DNA of 64,000 nucleotides from Alteromonas marina (GTDB taxonomy: Bacteria > Pseudomonadota > Gammaproteobacteria > Enterobacterales > Alteromonadaceae), in the NCBI RefSeq assembly GCF_000808575.1, contig NZ_JWLW01000004.1, forward strand, positions 102,847 through 166,846, read 5' to 3'. Made by a program: the position numbers and the translations under genes. Positions 35,398-45,792 of the stretch are shown in pieces (position 1 is the first letter of the stretch; each line of letters starts with the position of its first letter). The notes under the pieces were generated by a model. That model was not told the origin of the DNA, searched no databases, and saw nothing but the letters and a program-made list of their open reading frames with translations.

Positions 35398-38300
35398 CTA
35401 GTCCATCGATGCACTTGGCTGAGGTACATGTGTATGAGAGCCATTATTGCCGTCGTCACCTTTGGTAGGCTTTTTGCGCACTATCTTGTGCTTGATAAAC
35501 GTGAACGGGCCGCGTAAATCAAGCAGTATTAGGTACAAGCATGGCACCAATATGAGCGTTACAAGCGTAGCGTAGAGTACAGCGAAGCCAAGCGCGGCCG
35601 CCATGGGAACTACAAATGCTGCTTGCAAGCTAGTCTCAAACATAATGGGCAGTACACCCACAAATGTAGTAATTGAGGTTAGCGTAATCGCTCTAAAACG
35701 CGCAGTACCTGCCTCTGTGACCGCTTCTTTAATGCTGTAACCTTGGGCACGGCGCTGATTTACAAAATCCGTCATAACCAGCGAGTCGTTGATAACAACC
35801 CCAGCTGCTGCAATAAGGCCAAAGTTAGACATCATAGATAGGTCTAAGCCTAGTACAAAGTGGCCGAACACTGCACCTGTAAAGCTAAATGGAATAACCG
35901 ACATAATGATAAGCGGTTGCCCATAACTTTTTAGCGGAACAGCAAGAAGGATATACACCATGATCATGGCCGCTAAGAAGAAGAGTATTTGCTCGTTTTG
36001 TTGCGCCTGCTGCTCTTCAATGTCACCGCCAAGCTCTGTCATAACCGATGGGAATGACTCTTTGAGTTGAGGCAGTAGCTTGTCTTGTATTTCAGTAACG
36101 ACCTCATTAGGTTCAACTTTTTCTTCATCAATGTTGCCCCAGATATAAACACTGCGGTAACCGCCCTCGCGGCGAATATAGCTAATCCCTGGCTTTTCTT
36201 CTAATGCCACCACGTCACCTAGCATGACTTCTTGGCCATTAGGGGTGGTGATCAGAGAGTACTTCAAGTCAGCAAAACGTTCCCGCGTAAGTTCAGGGTA
36301 GCGAACCATTACTTTAACTTCTTCGCCGTTGCGAATGACGCGCTGCGCTTCGCCACCGTAAAAACCTGCGCCGACCTGTGAGGCGATATTCGACAGGGTA
36401 AGACCTAAATCGTAAGCAACCGGAAGCAACGTCATTTGCACTTCTTTACTTGGTGGGTCGATGGTTGAACTAACGTCAAACAAGCCTTCTTGCTGCTGCA
36501 GCATCTCAATGAATTTAAGGCCGGCAGCGTTTAGTGTGTTAATGTCTGGCCCAAATAGTAAGTAGCCAAACTCTCCATCGTCACCGTCACCATTCACATC
36601 ATCAATTACGGTAAAAGACTTCATACCGCTAATTTCAGGAATTGCCTCGCGCCAGCGACGTGCAAGCTCGAATGTGTCAATAGGGCGGTCTTCCTCATTA
36701 ACCAGCGGTGTGAGTATGCGCCCTTCGTTACTATCTTCGTTGAAGGCGAGACGATCACGAATCATGCCTTGACCAAACTCATCAATGATTTGCTCTTCCA
36801 CATCTAAAATAGTTTGTTCAACAATTTTAAGTGCATTGATGGTTGCAAGATCTGAAACATTTTCATTCATCTCTATTCTCACGCTTGGAAAGTCGTGAGG
36901 TACTTTAGGATTTGGCACCATGCGCACGTAGTTTGCCCCAATTAGCCCCATGCTAAGCATTAGCATGGCTACGAACATCATCAGTACTGCCCAGCGCCAC
37001 TCAATGGCTTTAGTCACGGTACGCTTGTATGGGCCATTTACAAACGCAAAGAAGCCTCGATTGAAGCGGGCACGCCAGCTATCTTGCCGTACAGGTGAGA
37101 ATTTCGTATGAGCTAAATGCGCAGGCAAGATGAGTTTTGACTCTATTAAGCTAAACGCCAAACACAAAATAACCACAACAGCGATGTTGTAGAAAAATGC
37201 ACCTTCAGGACCGCTGCTCAGTGTAAACGGAGCAAACACCGCTATGGTAGTGAGTACGCCAAAAGTTGCGGGTGTTGCTACGCGCTTAGCACCACGAACC
37301 ACGTTATCAACGCCGCCGCCCTTACTCTCAATTTCGGTATAAGCACTTTCCCCAATAACAATGGCGTCATCAACGACAATACCCAGCACCATGATGAACG
37401 CGAAGAGCGAAAGAATATTAATACTCACCCCAAAAACAGGCATTAACATCATGGCACCTAAGAAACATACTGGTAGGCCGACCATAACCCATAGCGCTAA
37501 TCGAAAGCGCAAGAAGAGAGTTAGCATAAATGCTACAAGCACTGAGCCCTGTACTAGGTTTGACAGCATCATGTCTAAACGGGCGTTGAGGTAATAGGTC
37601 ATATCTACCAAAACTTCTAAACTAACGCCTTGAGGAAGGGTTTCGTTTTTCTGTTCTATATAGGCTTTTACGGTCTCAGCCACAGGAATGGTATTTTGGG
37701 TTTTCGTGGCTTTAACGGCAATGTAAATGGCGTTCATGCCGTTGTACTTAAAGTAACGTTCACCTTCAACAAAACCGTCGTTAATGAAAGCAACATCACC
37801 TAGGGTAACTTTAGCGCCACCTGTACCAATTTTAATTGGGATTTGTTTGAATTCGTCACCGCTGTAGTATTGGTTTTCAACCCGCACCGACACGATACCG
37901 GCATTGGTTCTTAGCTGGCCTGCAGAGATATTCGCTGAATAACTATTAATAGCCTGTGTCACATCTGCAATGGTTAAACCATACTTTCTGAGCGTATCGG
38001 GCTTTATCTCGATGGCAATTTCATCATTGGGCGTGTTGGCTTCCACCAAAGAAATAGAACCAAGTTGAAGCAGTTCGTCTTCGACTTCTTTTGCCAGCAC
38101 TTTAAGTTCGGACAGCGGTAAGTCGCCAACAATCGGCATTTCTATAACTTGTTGCTGAAACTCTACTTGCGACACATTTACTGGTTCCATTCCGGCAGGG
38201 AAGGTGGCAATACTGTCTACGCGAAGTTTGACCTTATCCAACACATCAGTAAGCTCAGCTTTTGTGTCAATCTCTAAAGTGACGGCACCGCCACCCCTAA

Positions 38301-38577
38301 ACACACGGGACACGGTACGTTTAATTTCTGTAATGTCTTTTACCGCTTCTTCTACTTTTATGAAGATACTTTCTTCTATTTCTTGAGGAGACGCGCCAGG
38401 GTAGTTTGCTTCAACAGTAATGTAGTTAATTTCGATGTTAGGAAACATCTGCCGCTGAATAGTAAAGTAGCTGGCAATACCCATGACAATGATGAAAAAC
38501 ATCAAAAGGTTGGCCGCTACAGAATTTCTTGCAAACCAAGAAATAATGCCGCTTTGCGTATCGTTATGATTTTCCAT
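35398..38577 (-). CDS. RND efflux transporter permease subunit
   Basis: A second AcrB-superfamily inner-membrane pump, 1059 residues. It begins with a cytoplasmic stretch and TM1 (NSVAANLLMFFIIVMGIASYFTI), has YPGASPQEIEESIFIKVEEAV near 58, and keeps both TM4 Asp residues in GIVVDDAIVIGE near 410. It is clearly distinct from the pump at 26928-29969. A Lys/Asp-rich tail of about 35 residues follows the last helix. The adaptor gene lies 9 bp upstream in the same operon. Substrate unknown; multidrug or related export is inferred from the family. Confidence 0.93.
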   Translation of the reverse strand: MENHNDTQSGIISWFARNSVAANLLMFFIIVMGIASYFTIQRQMFPNIEINYITVEANYPGASPQEIEESIFIKVEEAVKDITEIKRTVSRVFRGGGAVTLEIDTKAELTDVLDKVKLRVDSIATFPAGMEPVNVSQVEFQQQVIEMPIVGDLPLSELKVLAKEVEDELLQLGSISLVEANTPNDEIAIEIKPDTLRKYGLTIADVTQAINSYSANISAGQLRTNAGIVSVRVENQYYSGDEFKQIPIKIGTGGAKVTLGDVAFINDGFVEGERYFKYNGMNAIYIAVKATKTQNTIPVAETVKAYIEQKNETLPQGVSLEVLVDMTYYLNARLDMMLSNLVQGSVLVAFMLTLFLRFRLALWVMVGLPVCFLGAMMLMPVFGVSINILSLFAFIMVLGIVVDDAIVIGESAYTEIESKGGGVDNVVRGAKRVATPATFGVLTTIAVFAPFTLSSGPEGAFFYNIAVVVILCLAFSLIESKLILPAHLAHTKFSPVRQDSWRARFNRGFFAFVNGPYKRTVTKAIEWRWAVLMMFVAMLMLSMGLIGANYVRMVPNPKVPHDFPSVRIEMNENVSDLATINALKIVEQTILDVEEQIIDEFGQGMIRDRLAFNEDSNEGRILTPLVNEEDRPIDTFELARRWREAIPEISGMKSFTVIDDVNGDGDDGEFGYLLFGPDINTLNAAGLKFIEMLQQQEGLFDVSSTIDPPSKEVQMTLLPVAYDLGLTLSNIASQVGAGFYGGEAQRVIRNGEEVKVMVRYPELTRERFADLKYSLITTPNGQEVMLGDVVALEEKPGISYIRREGGYRSVYIWGNIDEEKVEPNEVVTEIQDKLLPQLKESFPSVMTELGGDIEEQQAQQNEQILFFLAAMIMVYILLAVPLKSYGQPLIIMSVIPFSFTGAVFGHFVLGLDLSMMSNFGLIAAAGVVINDSLVMTDFVNQRRAQGYSIKEAVTEAGTARFRAITLTSITTFVGVLPIMFETSLQAAFVVPMAAALGFAVLYATLVTLILVPCLYLILLDLRGPFTFIKHKIVRKKPTKGDDGNNGSHTHVPQPSASMD

Positions 38578-38586
38578 GACAGCTCC

Positions 38587-39735
38587 TTAGTTAGCTTGTG
38601 CTGTCACGATTTCAGCTGTGGTCTCAATAACCTTTACAGGCATGCCGTTCTGTGGGTATTCAGGTAGACTCATTACTACTTTATTCGCATTGAAGTCGCC
38701 CTGAATGAGGAAGTCGCCATTTTCCTCACGCACCACTTTCACTTTCTGAGATTTCAATCTGTCTTCATCGTCAAGGGTCCATAGCAAGCGGTTAGTTACC
38801 AATTCTTGTGGTACGCGATACACGTCACTTAACGTTTTACCTTCAAATGATATCGTGCTGTAAGAGCCAAATTTAACGATAGGTTTTGATGAATTGATTG
38901 CATAGGGGTCTTCAATGCGTGCAACGAAATAACTCATGCGCGTGGTGTTGTCTACAACACCAGTATCTCTTTGGATGGTGCCTTTTACCGTAGCGCCCTG
39001 AATGTCATCGACTTCAATGGCAATCTCGCTTCCTATTGTGCTATCTGAAAGGAAAACGCGGTCGAACCCGGCAATAGGGAAAGTAACTTCGGCATACTCT
39101 ATGTTGTTAAGGACAGCGACTGGTGAACCCTGAGTAACATAGTCACCTGTGCTAATGTCTCTTGATACGATCAAAGCATCGTATGGTGCTTTCACTTTAC
39201 AGTTATCTAAATCACGCTTTGCTATTTTTAGTTGGGCTTCTGCAGATTTAAGCGCTGCCTTTGCGCTCATTACTTGTGGTTTGCGAAGGTACAAATCGGT
39301 AACCCGCGCATTAGGCATTGTTTTGGCCTCCTTTGCCGCCACATCTGCTTGCGCTTCTTCTTGAATCAACTGAGCTTGTGCACTCGCTAAATTTGCTTCT
39401 GCCAATAGAAGCGCTGCCTCATACGCATCGGCTTCTATTTCAAAAAGGACTTCACCACGTCTTATTAGACCACCGCTTACAAATTTAGGGTTCCATCTCT
39501 CAACTTCACCCGATACTTGCGCAGCAAGATTTGTGGTTTCAAGAGGCATGATTTCGCCATAGGAAGTGAGTTGTACGCGCACGTCTTCTGGCGATAACGC
39601 TTCAATAGTGACGGTTGGGCGAGTATCAACTTCCTCTTTTATAGCGCTGTCAGAAGCAGACGCTTCGATTCCTTTCATTCCTAAATAACCTACCAGTAAG
39701 ACACCGATAGGTAATGCAACTTTCATCCATTTCAT
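38587..39735 (-). CDS. RND efflux periplasmic adaptor subunit
   Basis: A 382-residue HlyD-like adaptor with an N-terminal membrane anchor or uncleaved signal (MKWMKVALPIGVLLVGYLGMKG), lipoyl halves AAQVSGEVERWNPKFVSGGLIRRGEVLFEIE and KAPYDALIVSRDISTGDYV, a helical hairpin (about 105-170) and a C-terminal barrel. It has no lipobox, unlike the other adaptor in this window. It precedes the pump gene by 9 bp; no linked regulator is visible. Confidence 0.91.
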   Translation of the reverse strand: MKWMKVALPIGVLLVGYLGMKGIEASASDSAIKEEVDTRPTVTIEALSPEDVRVQLTSYGEIMPLETTNLAAQVSGEVERWNPKFVSGGLIRRGEVLFEIEADAYEAALLLAEANLASAQAQLIQEEAQADVAAKEAKTMPNARVTDLYLRKPQVMSAKAALKSAEAQLKIAKRDLDNCKVKAPYDALIVSRDISTGDYVTQGSPVAVLNNIEYAEVTFPIAGFDRVFLSDSTIGSEIAIEVDDIQGATVKGTIQRDTGVVDNTTRMSYFVARIEDPYAINSSKPIVKFGSYSTISFEGKTLSDVYRVPQELVTNRLLWTLDDEDRLKSQKVKVVREENGDFLIQGDFNANKVVMSLPEYPQNGMPVKVIETTAEIVTAQAN

Positions 39736-39850
39736 GGCTAGATCTACTTTTATAACGAATACTAAACATAGTGTAGCGCTAAAGTGTTTCAGTAATACAG
39801 CGCAAATGTAACTAAACGTGAGTCAATTTTGTGTAAAGGCAGGTAGATCG

Positions 39851-40978
39851 TTAAAACGAAGTTCGTTGTTCGGAAAGAGGAGAAGGGGAGATGCTCGAGA
39901 TACTGCAAACTTGATCCCTGCCATTATCCTTGGCGTAGTACAGCGCTTTGTCAGCACACCGTATAGCGTAGGAGATATCGATACCCGGTGTCACCTCACT
40001 TACGCCAAAGCTGCTTGTTACGTGAAATTCACGGCCGTTAATATTAAGGGGGGCTTGATTTAAGGTTTTTCTTATTTGCTCTAGTGCCTGCACTGCACCT
40101 GCTTCATCAGTGTCATTAAAGATAAACATAAACTCTTCACCGCCCCACCGCGCGATTATGTCTTGCTTGCGAAGACGGGAGGTAAACACTTTAGATATCT
40201 GTACCAGCACTTCGTCACCTTGCTCGTGACCTAAGGTGTCGTTAATACTTTTAAAACGGTCAATATCGGCAATAGCGATTGAAAACTTACTCTTGTTACG
40301 CACAACTCTTGCGTATTCCCGCTCCAGGCATTGCTGTGCACCGCGCCTGTTCAATAATTGAGTAAGGTGGTCATGTTTTGCCTGACGCTCAAACTGTTCG
40401 CTTAAATAAAGAGCAGTATCGTAGCTTTTTTGGCGGCTATACTCGTAAAAAGCAGATAGAAAGGAGACTGTCATAAATGAATAGAGCAGCCTTGTTTTAA
40501 AGGCATAGGTATATTGGGCGACTAGTATAGCTTCATCGAACCCGAACATGATGACAGCGCTCACCATAGTGAATGAGATAAGTGAAAGTAATCCACGAAT
40601 AAACCCGGCAAAAAACATGGTGACAGGTGGTACCAAGTATATCCATAAAGGCCCTGTATTATCTTTTCCACCCGTTATGAGTAGCAATAAAGTGAGCACC
40701 ATGAGGCAGAGGATTAATAAGGTTATGGAGGCAGTGCGCGCGCGTGGTGTTGCAACACGTACCTGTAATCGCTGAGATATGGCGAAAACGACGCTGGCGG
40801 TGAAAAGGGTTGTTGAAAGAGAGTATTCAGCTGCGAAGAACGCTCTACAACCCAGAATAAATGTAATAGACATACCCACGGCGGCGAACAAGTTGACAAC
40901 CATGATGCGCCTGTTGGTTTCGTCTTTGTAGTGGCGACTTACACCGCTAAATACATATTGCTTTAAAATACCAAGCAT
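39851..40978 (-). CDS. multi-pass membrane diguanylate cyclase (GGDEF)
   Basis: Predicted cyclic di-GMP synthase of 375 residues with about six N-terminal membrane helices (about 24-190) and a C-terminal GGDEF domain (about 205-365). The active site ARWGGEEF is intact and the RKQD inhibitory site lies five residues before it. No PAS or EAL domain. It starts 12 bp after the end of pqiC on the same strand, so it may be the last gene of the pqi operon. Confidence 0.91.
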   Translation of the reverse strand: MLGILKQYVFSGVSRHYKDETNRRIMVVNLFAAVGMSITFILGCRAFFAAEYSLSTTLFTASVVFAISQRLQVRVATPRARTASITLLILCLMVLTLLLLITGGKDNTGPLWIYLVPPVTMFFAGFIRGLLSLISFTMVSAVIMFGFDEAILVAQYTYAFKTRLLYSFMTVSFLSAFYEYSRQKSYDTALYLSEQFERQAKHDHLTQLLNRRGAQQCLEREYARVVRNKSKFSIAIADIDRFKSINDTLGHEQGDEVLVQISKVFTSRLRKQDIIARWGGEEFMFIFNDTDEAGAVQALEQIRKTLNQAPLNINGREFHVTSSFGVSEVTPGIDISYAIRCADKALYYAKDNGRDQVCSISSISPSPLSEQRTSF

Positions 40979-40990
40979 AACTGTAAAGTG

Positions 40991-41590
40991 CTAAAGGCTC
41001 TGATCAACGTGTAGAGCCAACTGAGTAATCGCGTTTCTCATGGCTTTAATACTTGACGAAAACCCGTCATTTTCTATCGTTGCTTTGAATTTGAAGGGAT
41101 GAAAAGAAGTACCGTTTGCTGTGCTGCTGATTGTATACTGACCAGAGAATACGACGTCGCCCTCATAGGTACTAATAAAATCCTCAATGTGTAAAGATAA
41201 GTGGGTTGACTCTTCGTTGAGGTATTGGTCCCCGCGATTAAGTGATACTTTTTTATCGGCCAATGCGCTTGTTAGTACTTTCGTTACGCCTTCTTCCACT
41301 GGCTCAGCCCACAAGTGACGCGTTGAAATGTGCAAATTGGTGTCACTTGTTTGGTACACTAACCCCCTTTGCTTTAAGTACTCCGGCAGGGTGATTTTAT
41401 CTAAAATAATGACTTTTTGGGCAGCGCTATGCATCAAGGGCATGCTATTGGTTGAGTGAAGCAAATAGTAATTAAGTGAGGTAGGCGCAGAGGTACACCC
41501 CTGCATTAACAGAAATGTAAGTACTAATACACTAACTTGTAACGCTTGTTTTCTAAGAAAAGCCAAGCCCGATGTAAACTGCATTATCAT
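40991..41590 (-). CDS. pqiC: PqiC-family outer-membrane lipoprotein
   Basis: Outer-membrane component of the Pqi (MCE-type) lipid-transport system. The lipobox LLMQGC marks a lipoprotein, and the mature start has TSLNYYLLHS, then VIILDKITLPEYLKQRGLVYQ and HLWAEPVEEGVTKVLTSAL, as in the PqiC/YmbA (DUF330) family. ATG 41590 has an AAGGA site ten bases upstream; in-frame ATGs at 41608 and 41584 are alternatives. A 192-bp gap separates it from pqiB, longer than usual within an operon. Confidence 0.85.
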   Translation of the reverse strand: MIMQFTSGLAFLRKQALQVSVLVLTFLLMQGCTSAPTSLNYYLLHSTNSMPLMHSAAQKVIILDKITLPEYLKQRGLVYQTSDTNLHISTRHLWAEPVEEGVTKVLTSALADKKVSLNRGDQYLNEESTHLSLHIEDFISTYEGDVVFSGQYTISSTANGTSFHPFKFKATIENDGFSSSIKAMRNAITQLALHVDQSL

Positions 41591-41782
41591 TCGATTTGAG
41601 TCCTTCATCCTTGAACGGCGGATGCACTGGTAATAATCTACACTGTATTCACAATCTTTCACATTAGACCATAGCGCTATCAAGCATTGGTATATTGTGA
41701 AAATTAGCAGCTATGTATAATTTTCGCATTTTTTATGCCAAGTAAGCTGTATTAACTTTCAAACGTGAAAAAACGCATATCT

Positions 41783-43435
41783 CTAATTTCCAGCTTTAGG
41801 TTGAATATCTGCTTCGCTTTCCTGTGAAAAAATTAAGCTATTAGGAGATTGATTCAGTTTCAACAGTAACGGTTGTATATTTCGCATGGTTTCTTGAAGG
41901 GCATCAACGGTTTCTTTTATCTCCGATTGATTAAATCCACCTTCACTGTAGTTTTTGAGCAAGCCATCAAGACTCACAAGCACTTGATTTAGATTGCTGT
42001 TGAGCGCTTTGGCATCGATATCTGCAATCAGAAGGTCAAAGTCACTGCTTGCGGTTTCAACCGACTCTGCTGCTAAACGCATATCCTCAACGGCAAGTTG
42101 AACATTTTCTACCATTTCCTTAAGCGGAAGCTGATTTATCTTATCCAAGATAGCGTCGGCTTTTTGAGTTAACTGCGTGAATTCGTTACTAACAGTAGGA
42201 ATGACTTCATAACCGTTAATTACTTCTATTTGACTGGTGTAGTCTGCATCGGGTACATGCTGTAAATCAACGTACAAGCCACCGGTTAAAACATTGCCCA
42301 TGCGTAACGACGCCCGAAGATCTCTCTCAAGCCAGTTTCTAATCGTTTGCTTTATCGCGTTTAGGCCTTCTTTGGTATCTGGCTGTCTTGCCTTGCCGGG
42401 ATAAATATTAATAAGTACGGGGATGGGATAGCCACGCTCTAGAATACTCCCTTCAACAGCAGGGAAAGAGTTAATTGCCGTTACGTTGCCAATCTCAATT
42501 CCACGGTATTCTACAGGGGCGCCAACGGTCAGGCCTCTAACGCTCTCATCAATGAGTAACAGATATTCTGCTGCCACCTTGTAGCGAGCATCTGACGCTG
42601 ATGTGCTGTCGCCATAAATAGTAAAGAAAGCGTTATCGAGCACTTGCTCGCCCTTAGGTACGCCATCGGGAATTCCAAAGGTAATACCGTTTGCCAACAA
42701 TGTTTCCAAGCTTCCCGTTTCGACGCTTACTCCATTAGATTCAAGTAATAACTTAACGCCACTGACATCCCAAAAGCGTGTCGTGTTAGTTATGAGCTTG
42801 TGGTAGGGCGCTTCGATAAATGCATCGTAATACACAACGCGCTCTTCAATATTAAATGTGGCGTCTTCAAATTCACCAACCTTGAAGCCCTTGTAGATAA
42901 TAGGATCGCCAGGTTTGTAGGCAAATTCGTCGTCACTTTTTAACATAACATGCAGCCCTGGAGTGCCAGGAGGCGTAACCGGTGGGCGTTCAAGTGCCGT
43001 AAAATGGAGTTGCTCTTTGCCTTTATCATGGGCCGACATAGCAATATAACTGCCAGATAAAAGCGTGTTGAGCCCTGATACTTCGGAAAAACTTATGCGG
43101 GGAGCGACGACCCAAAATTTTGCATTTTCATTAAGAAGGTGAGAGGCGCTTGCGTCAATTCTGGCGGTGACAAGGACACCATCTAAATCAGGCTTGAGCG
43201 TTATTTTCTTTACTTGTCCAATATCCAAGTCACGCACTTTTATAGGAGTTTTGTTTACTTCGATACCGGTAGCCGAATGCAGCTCTATCGTAATAAGAGG
43301 GCCCTGATTCTTCCATTGGTAGTACACCATCCAGCCACCAATAACGATAACAAGAATTGGGATAATCCAAATGCGAGAAATGGACGAGGTCGGTTTGACC
43401 TTAGCTTCATTAATGTTCGGATCGTTTGTGGTCAT
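41783..43435 (-). CDS. pqiB: intermembrane transport protein PqiB (MCE domains)
   Basis: Inner-membrane-anchored MCE protein that forms a periplasmic tunnel for lipids. The 550-residue protein has one N-terminal membrane helix (about 22-42: IWIIPILVIVIGGWMVYY), three MlaD/MCE domains (about 45-135, 160-225 and 285-390) and a C-terminal helical region (about 410-530) that forms the needle in E. coli PqiB. The ATG overlaps the pqiA stop (ATGA), so the two are translationally coupled; an in-frame start at 43459 would overlap pqiA further. Confidence 0.93.
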   Translation of the reverse strand: MTTNDPNINEAKVKPTSSISRIWIIPILVIVIGGWMVYYQWKNQGPLITIELHSATGIEVNKTPIKVRDLDIGQVKKITLKPDLDGVLVTARIDASASHLLNENAKFWVVAPRISFSEVSGLNTLLSGSYIAMSAHDKGKEQLHFTALERPPVTPPGTPGLHVMLKSDDEFAYKPGDPIIYKGFKVGEFEDATFNIEERVVYYDAFIEAPYHKLITNTTRFWDVSGVKLLLESNGVSVETGSLETLLANGITFGIPDGVPKGEQVLDNAFFTIYGDSTSASDARYKVAAEYLLLIDESVRGLTVGAPVEYRGIEIGNVTAINSFPAVEGSILERGYPIPVLINIYPGKARQPDTKEGLNAIKQTIRNWLERDLRASLRMGNVLTGGLYVDLQHVPDADYTSQIEVINGYEVIPTVSNEFTQLTQKADAILDKINQLPLKEMVENVQLAVEDMRLAAESVETASSDFDLLIADIDAKALNSNLNQVLVSLDGLLKNYSEGGFNQSEIKETVDALQETMRNIQPLLLKLNQSPNSLIFSQESEADIQPKAGN

Positions 43436-44574
43436 GGTAATTGCTTCCACTGCTGCCAAATTAGCCTCGAATCAAACGTCATCGCGGCTATCATCGTTAC
43501 AAATACAACGGCACAAAAGGCGAGTGCCGCTTGGCCTGGATAAATAGACATGGTGTTCCCCATCTGAATAAGGGATACCAGCACTGCTACAACAAAAACG
43601 TCTATCATCGACCAGCGGCCTATCGCTTCGGTGATGCGGTAATAACGTATACGTAATTGTTTTGAAGTGGTTTTCTCACGTTGTACAGAAAAATTAAGCC
43701 AAGCAAGAATGATTATTTTCGCCACGGGTACTACCACACTGGCAATTAAAATAATTAATGCAACAGGATACGACCCCGATTCCCACAACGAAATCACCCC
43801 CCCAATAATGGTATTTGGTGTTTCTTGGCCAAAAAATTCAGTATACATAATTGGCAGTACATTAGCAGGAATATACAAAATACAAGCGGTTAATAACAGC
43901 GCCCAGGTTCGCTGAATACTAGCCTTCGCTTGGTTCTCACAGAGTGGCTTAGGTTGCGGAGGTTGCCCGCGTGACATCCACATAGCGTAACGTGTGGTAT
44001 CGAATTGGGATATGCAAAGTGCAGTAAATGCCGAGAAGCCAACAAAGGCGTAAAACGACAGGCCGATAGAAACATCGGCCAGCTCGGTAATTTTGATAAG
44101 ACTAACTAAGGTACCTACAAGAAAAATTTCAGCCATGCTCCAAGGCAAAAGCGCTTTGACAAGTTTGTAGAGCCGAGTCAAATAAAATGGGCGTCGGTTT
44201 TGTAATTGGGCTAAAGATAAAAGCAACAGACCTGCTAATACCATACCGGGTAGCAGTAATGTGGCTAAACTGGTTATTATCGCTAACGACAAGTAGTCGT
44301 GTTCAATCAGTACGGTTATTCCAGTGGGAAGGTCGATACTGTGCTTTTGCCCGCTCGCTTTGAATGTCAGGAAATTAAAAGGTAGTGAGAGCAATAAAAA
44401 GATCAAAGCACTGAAAGCATAAGCGAGTAACTTTTCACTTGCCCCATTGCGATGAGATATAAGCGTGTGGTTGCATACCGGACATACGGCCCGTTGCCTG
44501 TGTGCCAGAACGGGGATGTTTACCTGAGTATGGCATTGCTCACAAACTATCGATAACGTATTTGATTCAGCCAT
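43432..44574 (-). CDS. pqiA: paraquat-inducible membrane protein PqiA
   Basis: Inner-membrane partner of PqiB. The 380-residue protein has two PqiA domains: the first begins with a zinc-ribbon CEQCHTQVNIPVLAHRQRAVCPVCNHTL (10-37) followed by about four membrane helices, and the second half carries about four more helices (WALLLTACILYIPANVLPIM and WSMIDVFVVAVLVSLIQ). The second domain lacks a clear zinc ribbon, having only a short Cys-containing linker. The start is set at MAESNTLSIVCEQC; an open frame extends to 44679 but does not fit the family. Confidence 0.9.
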   Translation of the reverse strand: MAESNTLSIVCEQCHTQVNIPVLAHRQRAVCPVCNHTLISHRNGASEKLLAYAFSALIFLLLSLPFNFLTFKASGQKHSIDLPTGITVLIEHDYLSLAIITSLATLLLPGMVLAGLLLLSLAQLQNRRPFYLTRLYKLVKALLPWSMAEIFLVGTLVSLIKITELADVSIGLSFYAFVGFSAFTALCISQFDTTRYAMWMSRGQPPQPKPLCENQAKASIQRTWALLLTACILYIPANVLPIMYTEFFGQETPNTIIGGVISLWESGSYPVALIILIASVVVPVAKIIILAWLNFSVQREKTTSKQLRIRYYRITEAIGRWSMIDVFVVAVLVSLIQMGNTMSIYPGQAALAFCAVVFVTMIAAMTFDSRLIWQQWKQLP

Positions 44575-44738
44575 AAGCTTTTGCACGACACTTTTTGTAT
44601 GCTCGTTGTAAGATAAATAGTAGCCTAGAGGTATAACCCGTTGATTTTTAGCATCAACAGCATAGCTTATTGCGAGCATGTCGGGAAGTATAGCTAGCCT
44701 TATTTAAAAGTATAACAACAATAATTGACGACTAAGTG

Positions 44739-45761
44739 ATGGAAACAGCAAACGAAATTCGCAGCGTGTATGGAAAAGTAAAGAAGCAGTTAAACCGTTT
44801 ACTTCTAAAAAGGCGTATTGGCTTTTTACGTTTTTGGGTAAGTATTACCTTCGCTCAGCGTTGTTATTTCTTGGCAACGGGGATGCTTTTACTGCAACTG
44901 TTTTTCAGTATCGAAAGCCGGCTTTTTGAGGTCATTATGTTTGGGTTTGCGCTCGCTGGCATCGTGAGCGAGACCTGGCCTAAATTTATGAGCCTTTGGA
45001 ACAGCTTACCGGGAAAAGCGATTATTTTATTTGTGTACGCCGTTATCGCAAACTTCGCATTAGCGTCCGCTAGTGGGCTAGTAAATAGCATAACCGGCGT
45101 TTCCGCAGGCGCGCTGCCCTACAGTCACAATTTCGCGCTCATACTTATGGTGCCAAGCTGGTTCTTTGTCACCACCTTAATGGCACTTGTTGGCGGGATG
45201 TTAGTTATCTTTGTTTATGTGTTTTTCCTATTATTATTAAAGCCCTTTGGTGTACAAAGGCTATGGCATCAACCAGGCTATCGTTATGTGTTATCCACCG
45301 CTGTTGCAAGGTTTGTGTGGACCCTTGGTGTCGCCCTGCAGCTAGGCGTTTTGGCAGGGCAGGTGGGACTACTATCTGAATTCAGTAATGAAAGCGCTAA
45401 TGCGTTGATAACAATAGAAAATGAGATTGAAGCCCAGCCTGAAAATGGCGAGGGCAAACCAATCGATGAGCAAGAAGATGAGACTTCTGAGTTGGAAGAA
45501 GATTTAACCGCGCTTCTCACCGATGCAAAACAAAAAAGTATTCGTTATAAAAAAACACAGCGCCAGGCACTAGCTAGTTTTATTTATGAGTTTGAAGCAG
45601 ACTCTCGCTCCCGCTGTGCTCATCCTGAGGGGACGCGCGTTATTGAGCTTAACGACTACGAAATTTTGCAAATCGAGCCAACGCAGGAAGATGACATTGG
45701 CTATGCTTACACTGTAGTACCATGTCGCTCAGCTGCCATTGGTATTTCAGTAAATCCATAA
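44739..45761 (+). CDS. hypothetical multi-pass membrane protein, 340 aa
   Basis: Divergent from pqiA, not in an operon with it. About five to six membrane helices in residues 25-215 (FLATGMLLLQLFFSI, IILFVYAVIANFALASA, FALILMVPSWFFVTTLMALVGG, VFFLLLLKPFG), then an acidic segment (about 230-255, many Glu/Asp), then a soluble C-terminal part with FEADSRSRCAHPEGTRVIELN and YTVVPCRSAA; the two cysteines could form a disulfide. I recognise no family. A GTG one codon upstream (44736) is an alternative start. A terminator lies at 45793-45824. Confidence 0.75.
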   Translation: METANEIRSVYGKVKKQLNRLLLKRRIGFLRFWVSITFAQRCYFLATGMLLLQLFFSIESRLFEVIMFGFALAGIVSETWPKFMSLWNSLPGKAIILFVYAVIANFALASASGLVNSITGVSAGALPYSHNFALILMVPSWFFVTTLMALVGGMLVIFVYVFFLLLLKPFGVQRLWHQPGYRYVLSTAVARFVWTLGVALQLGVLAGQVGLLSEFSNESANALITIENEIEAQPENGEGKPIDEQEDETSELEEDLTALLTDAKQKSIRYKKTQRQALASFIYEFEADSRSRCAHPEGTRVIELNDYEILQIEPTQEDDIGYAYTVVPCRSAAIGISVNP

Positions 45762-45792
45762 ATTAGCGCAAAGATACAAGGGTTTAAAAAAT

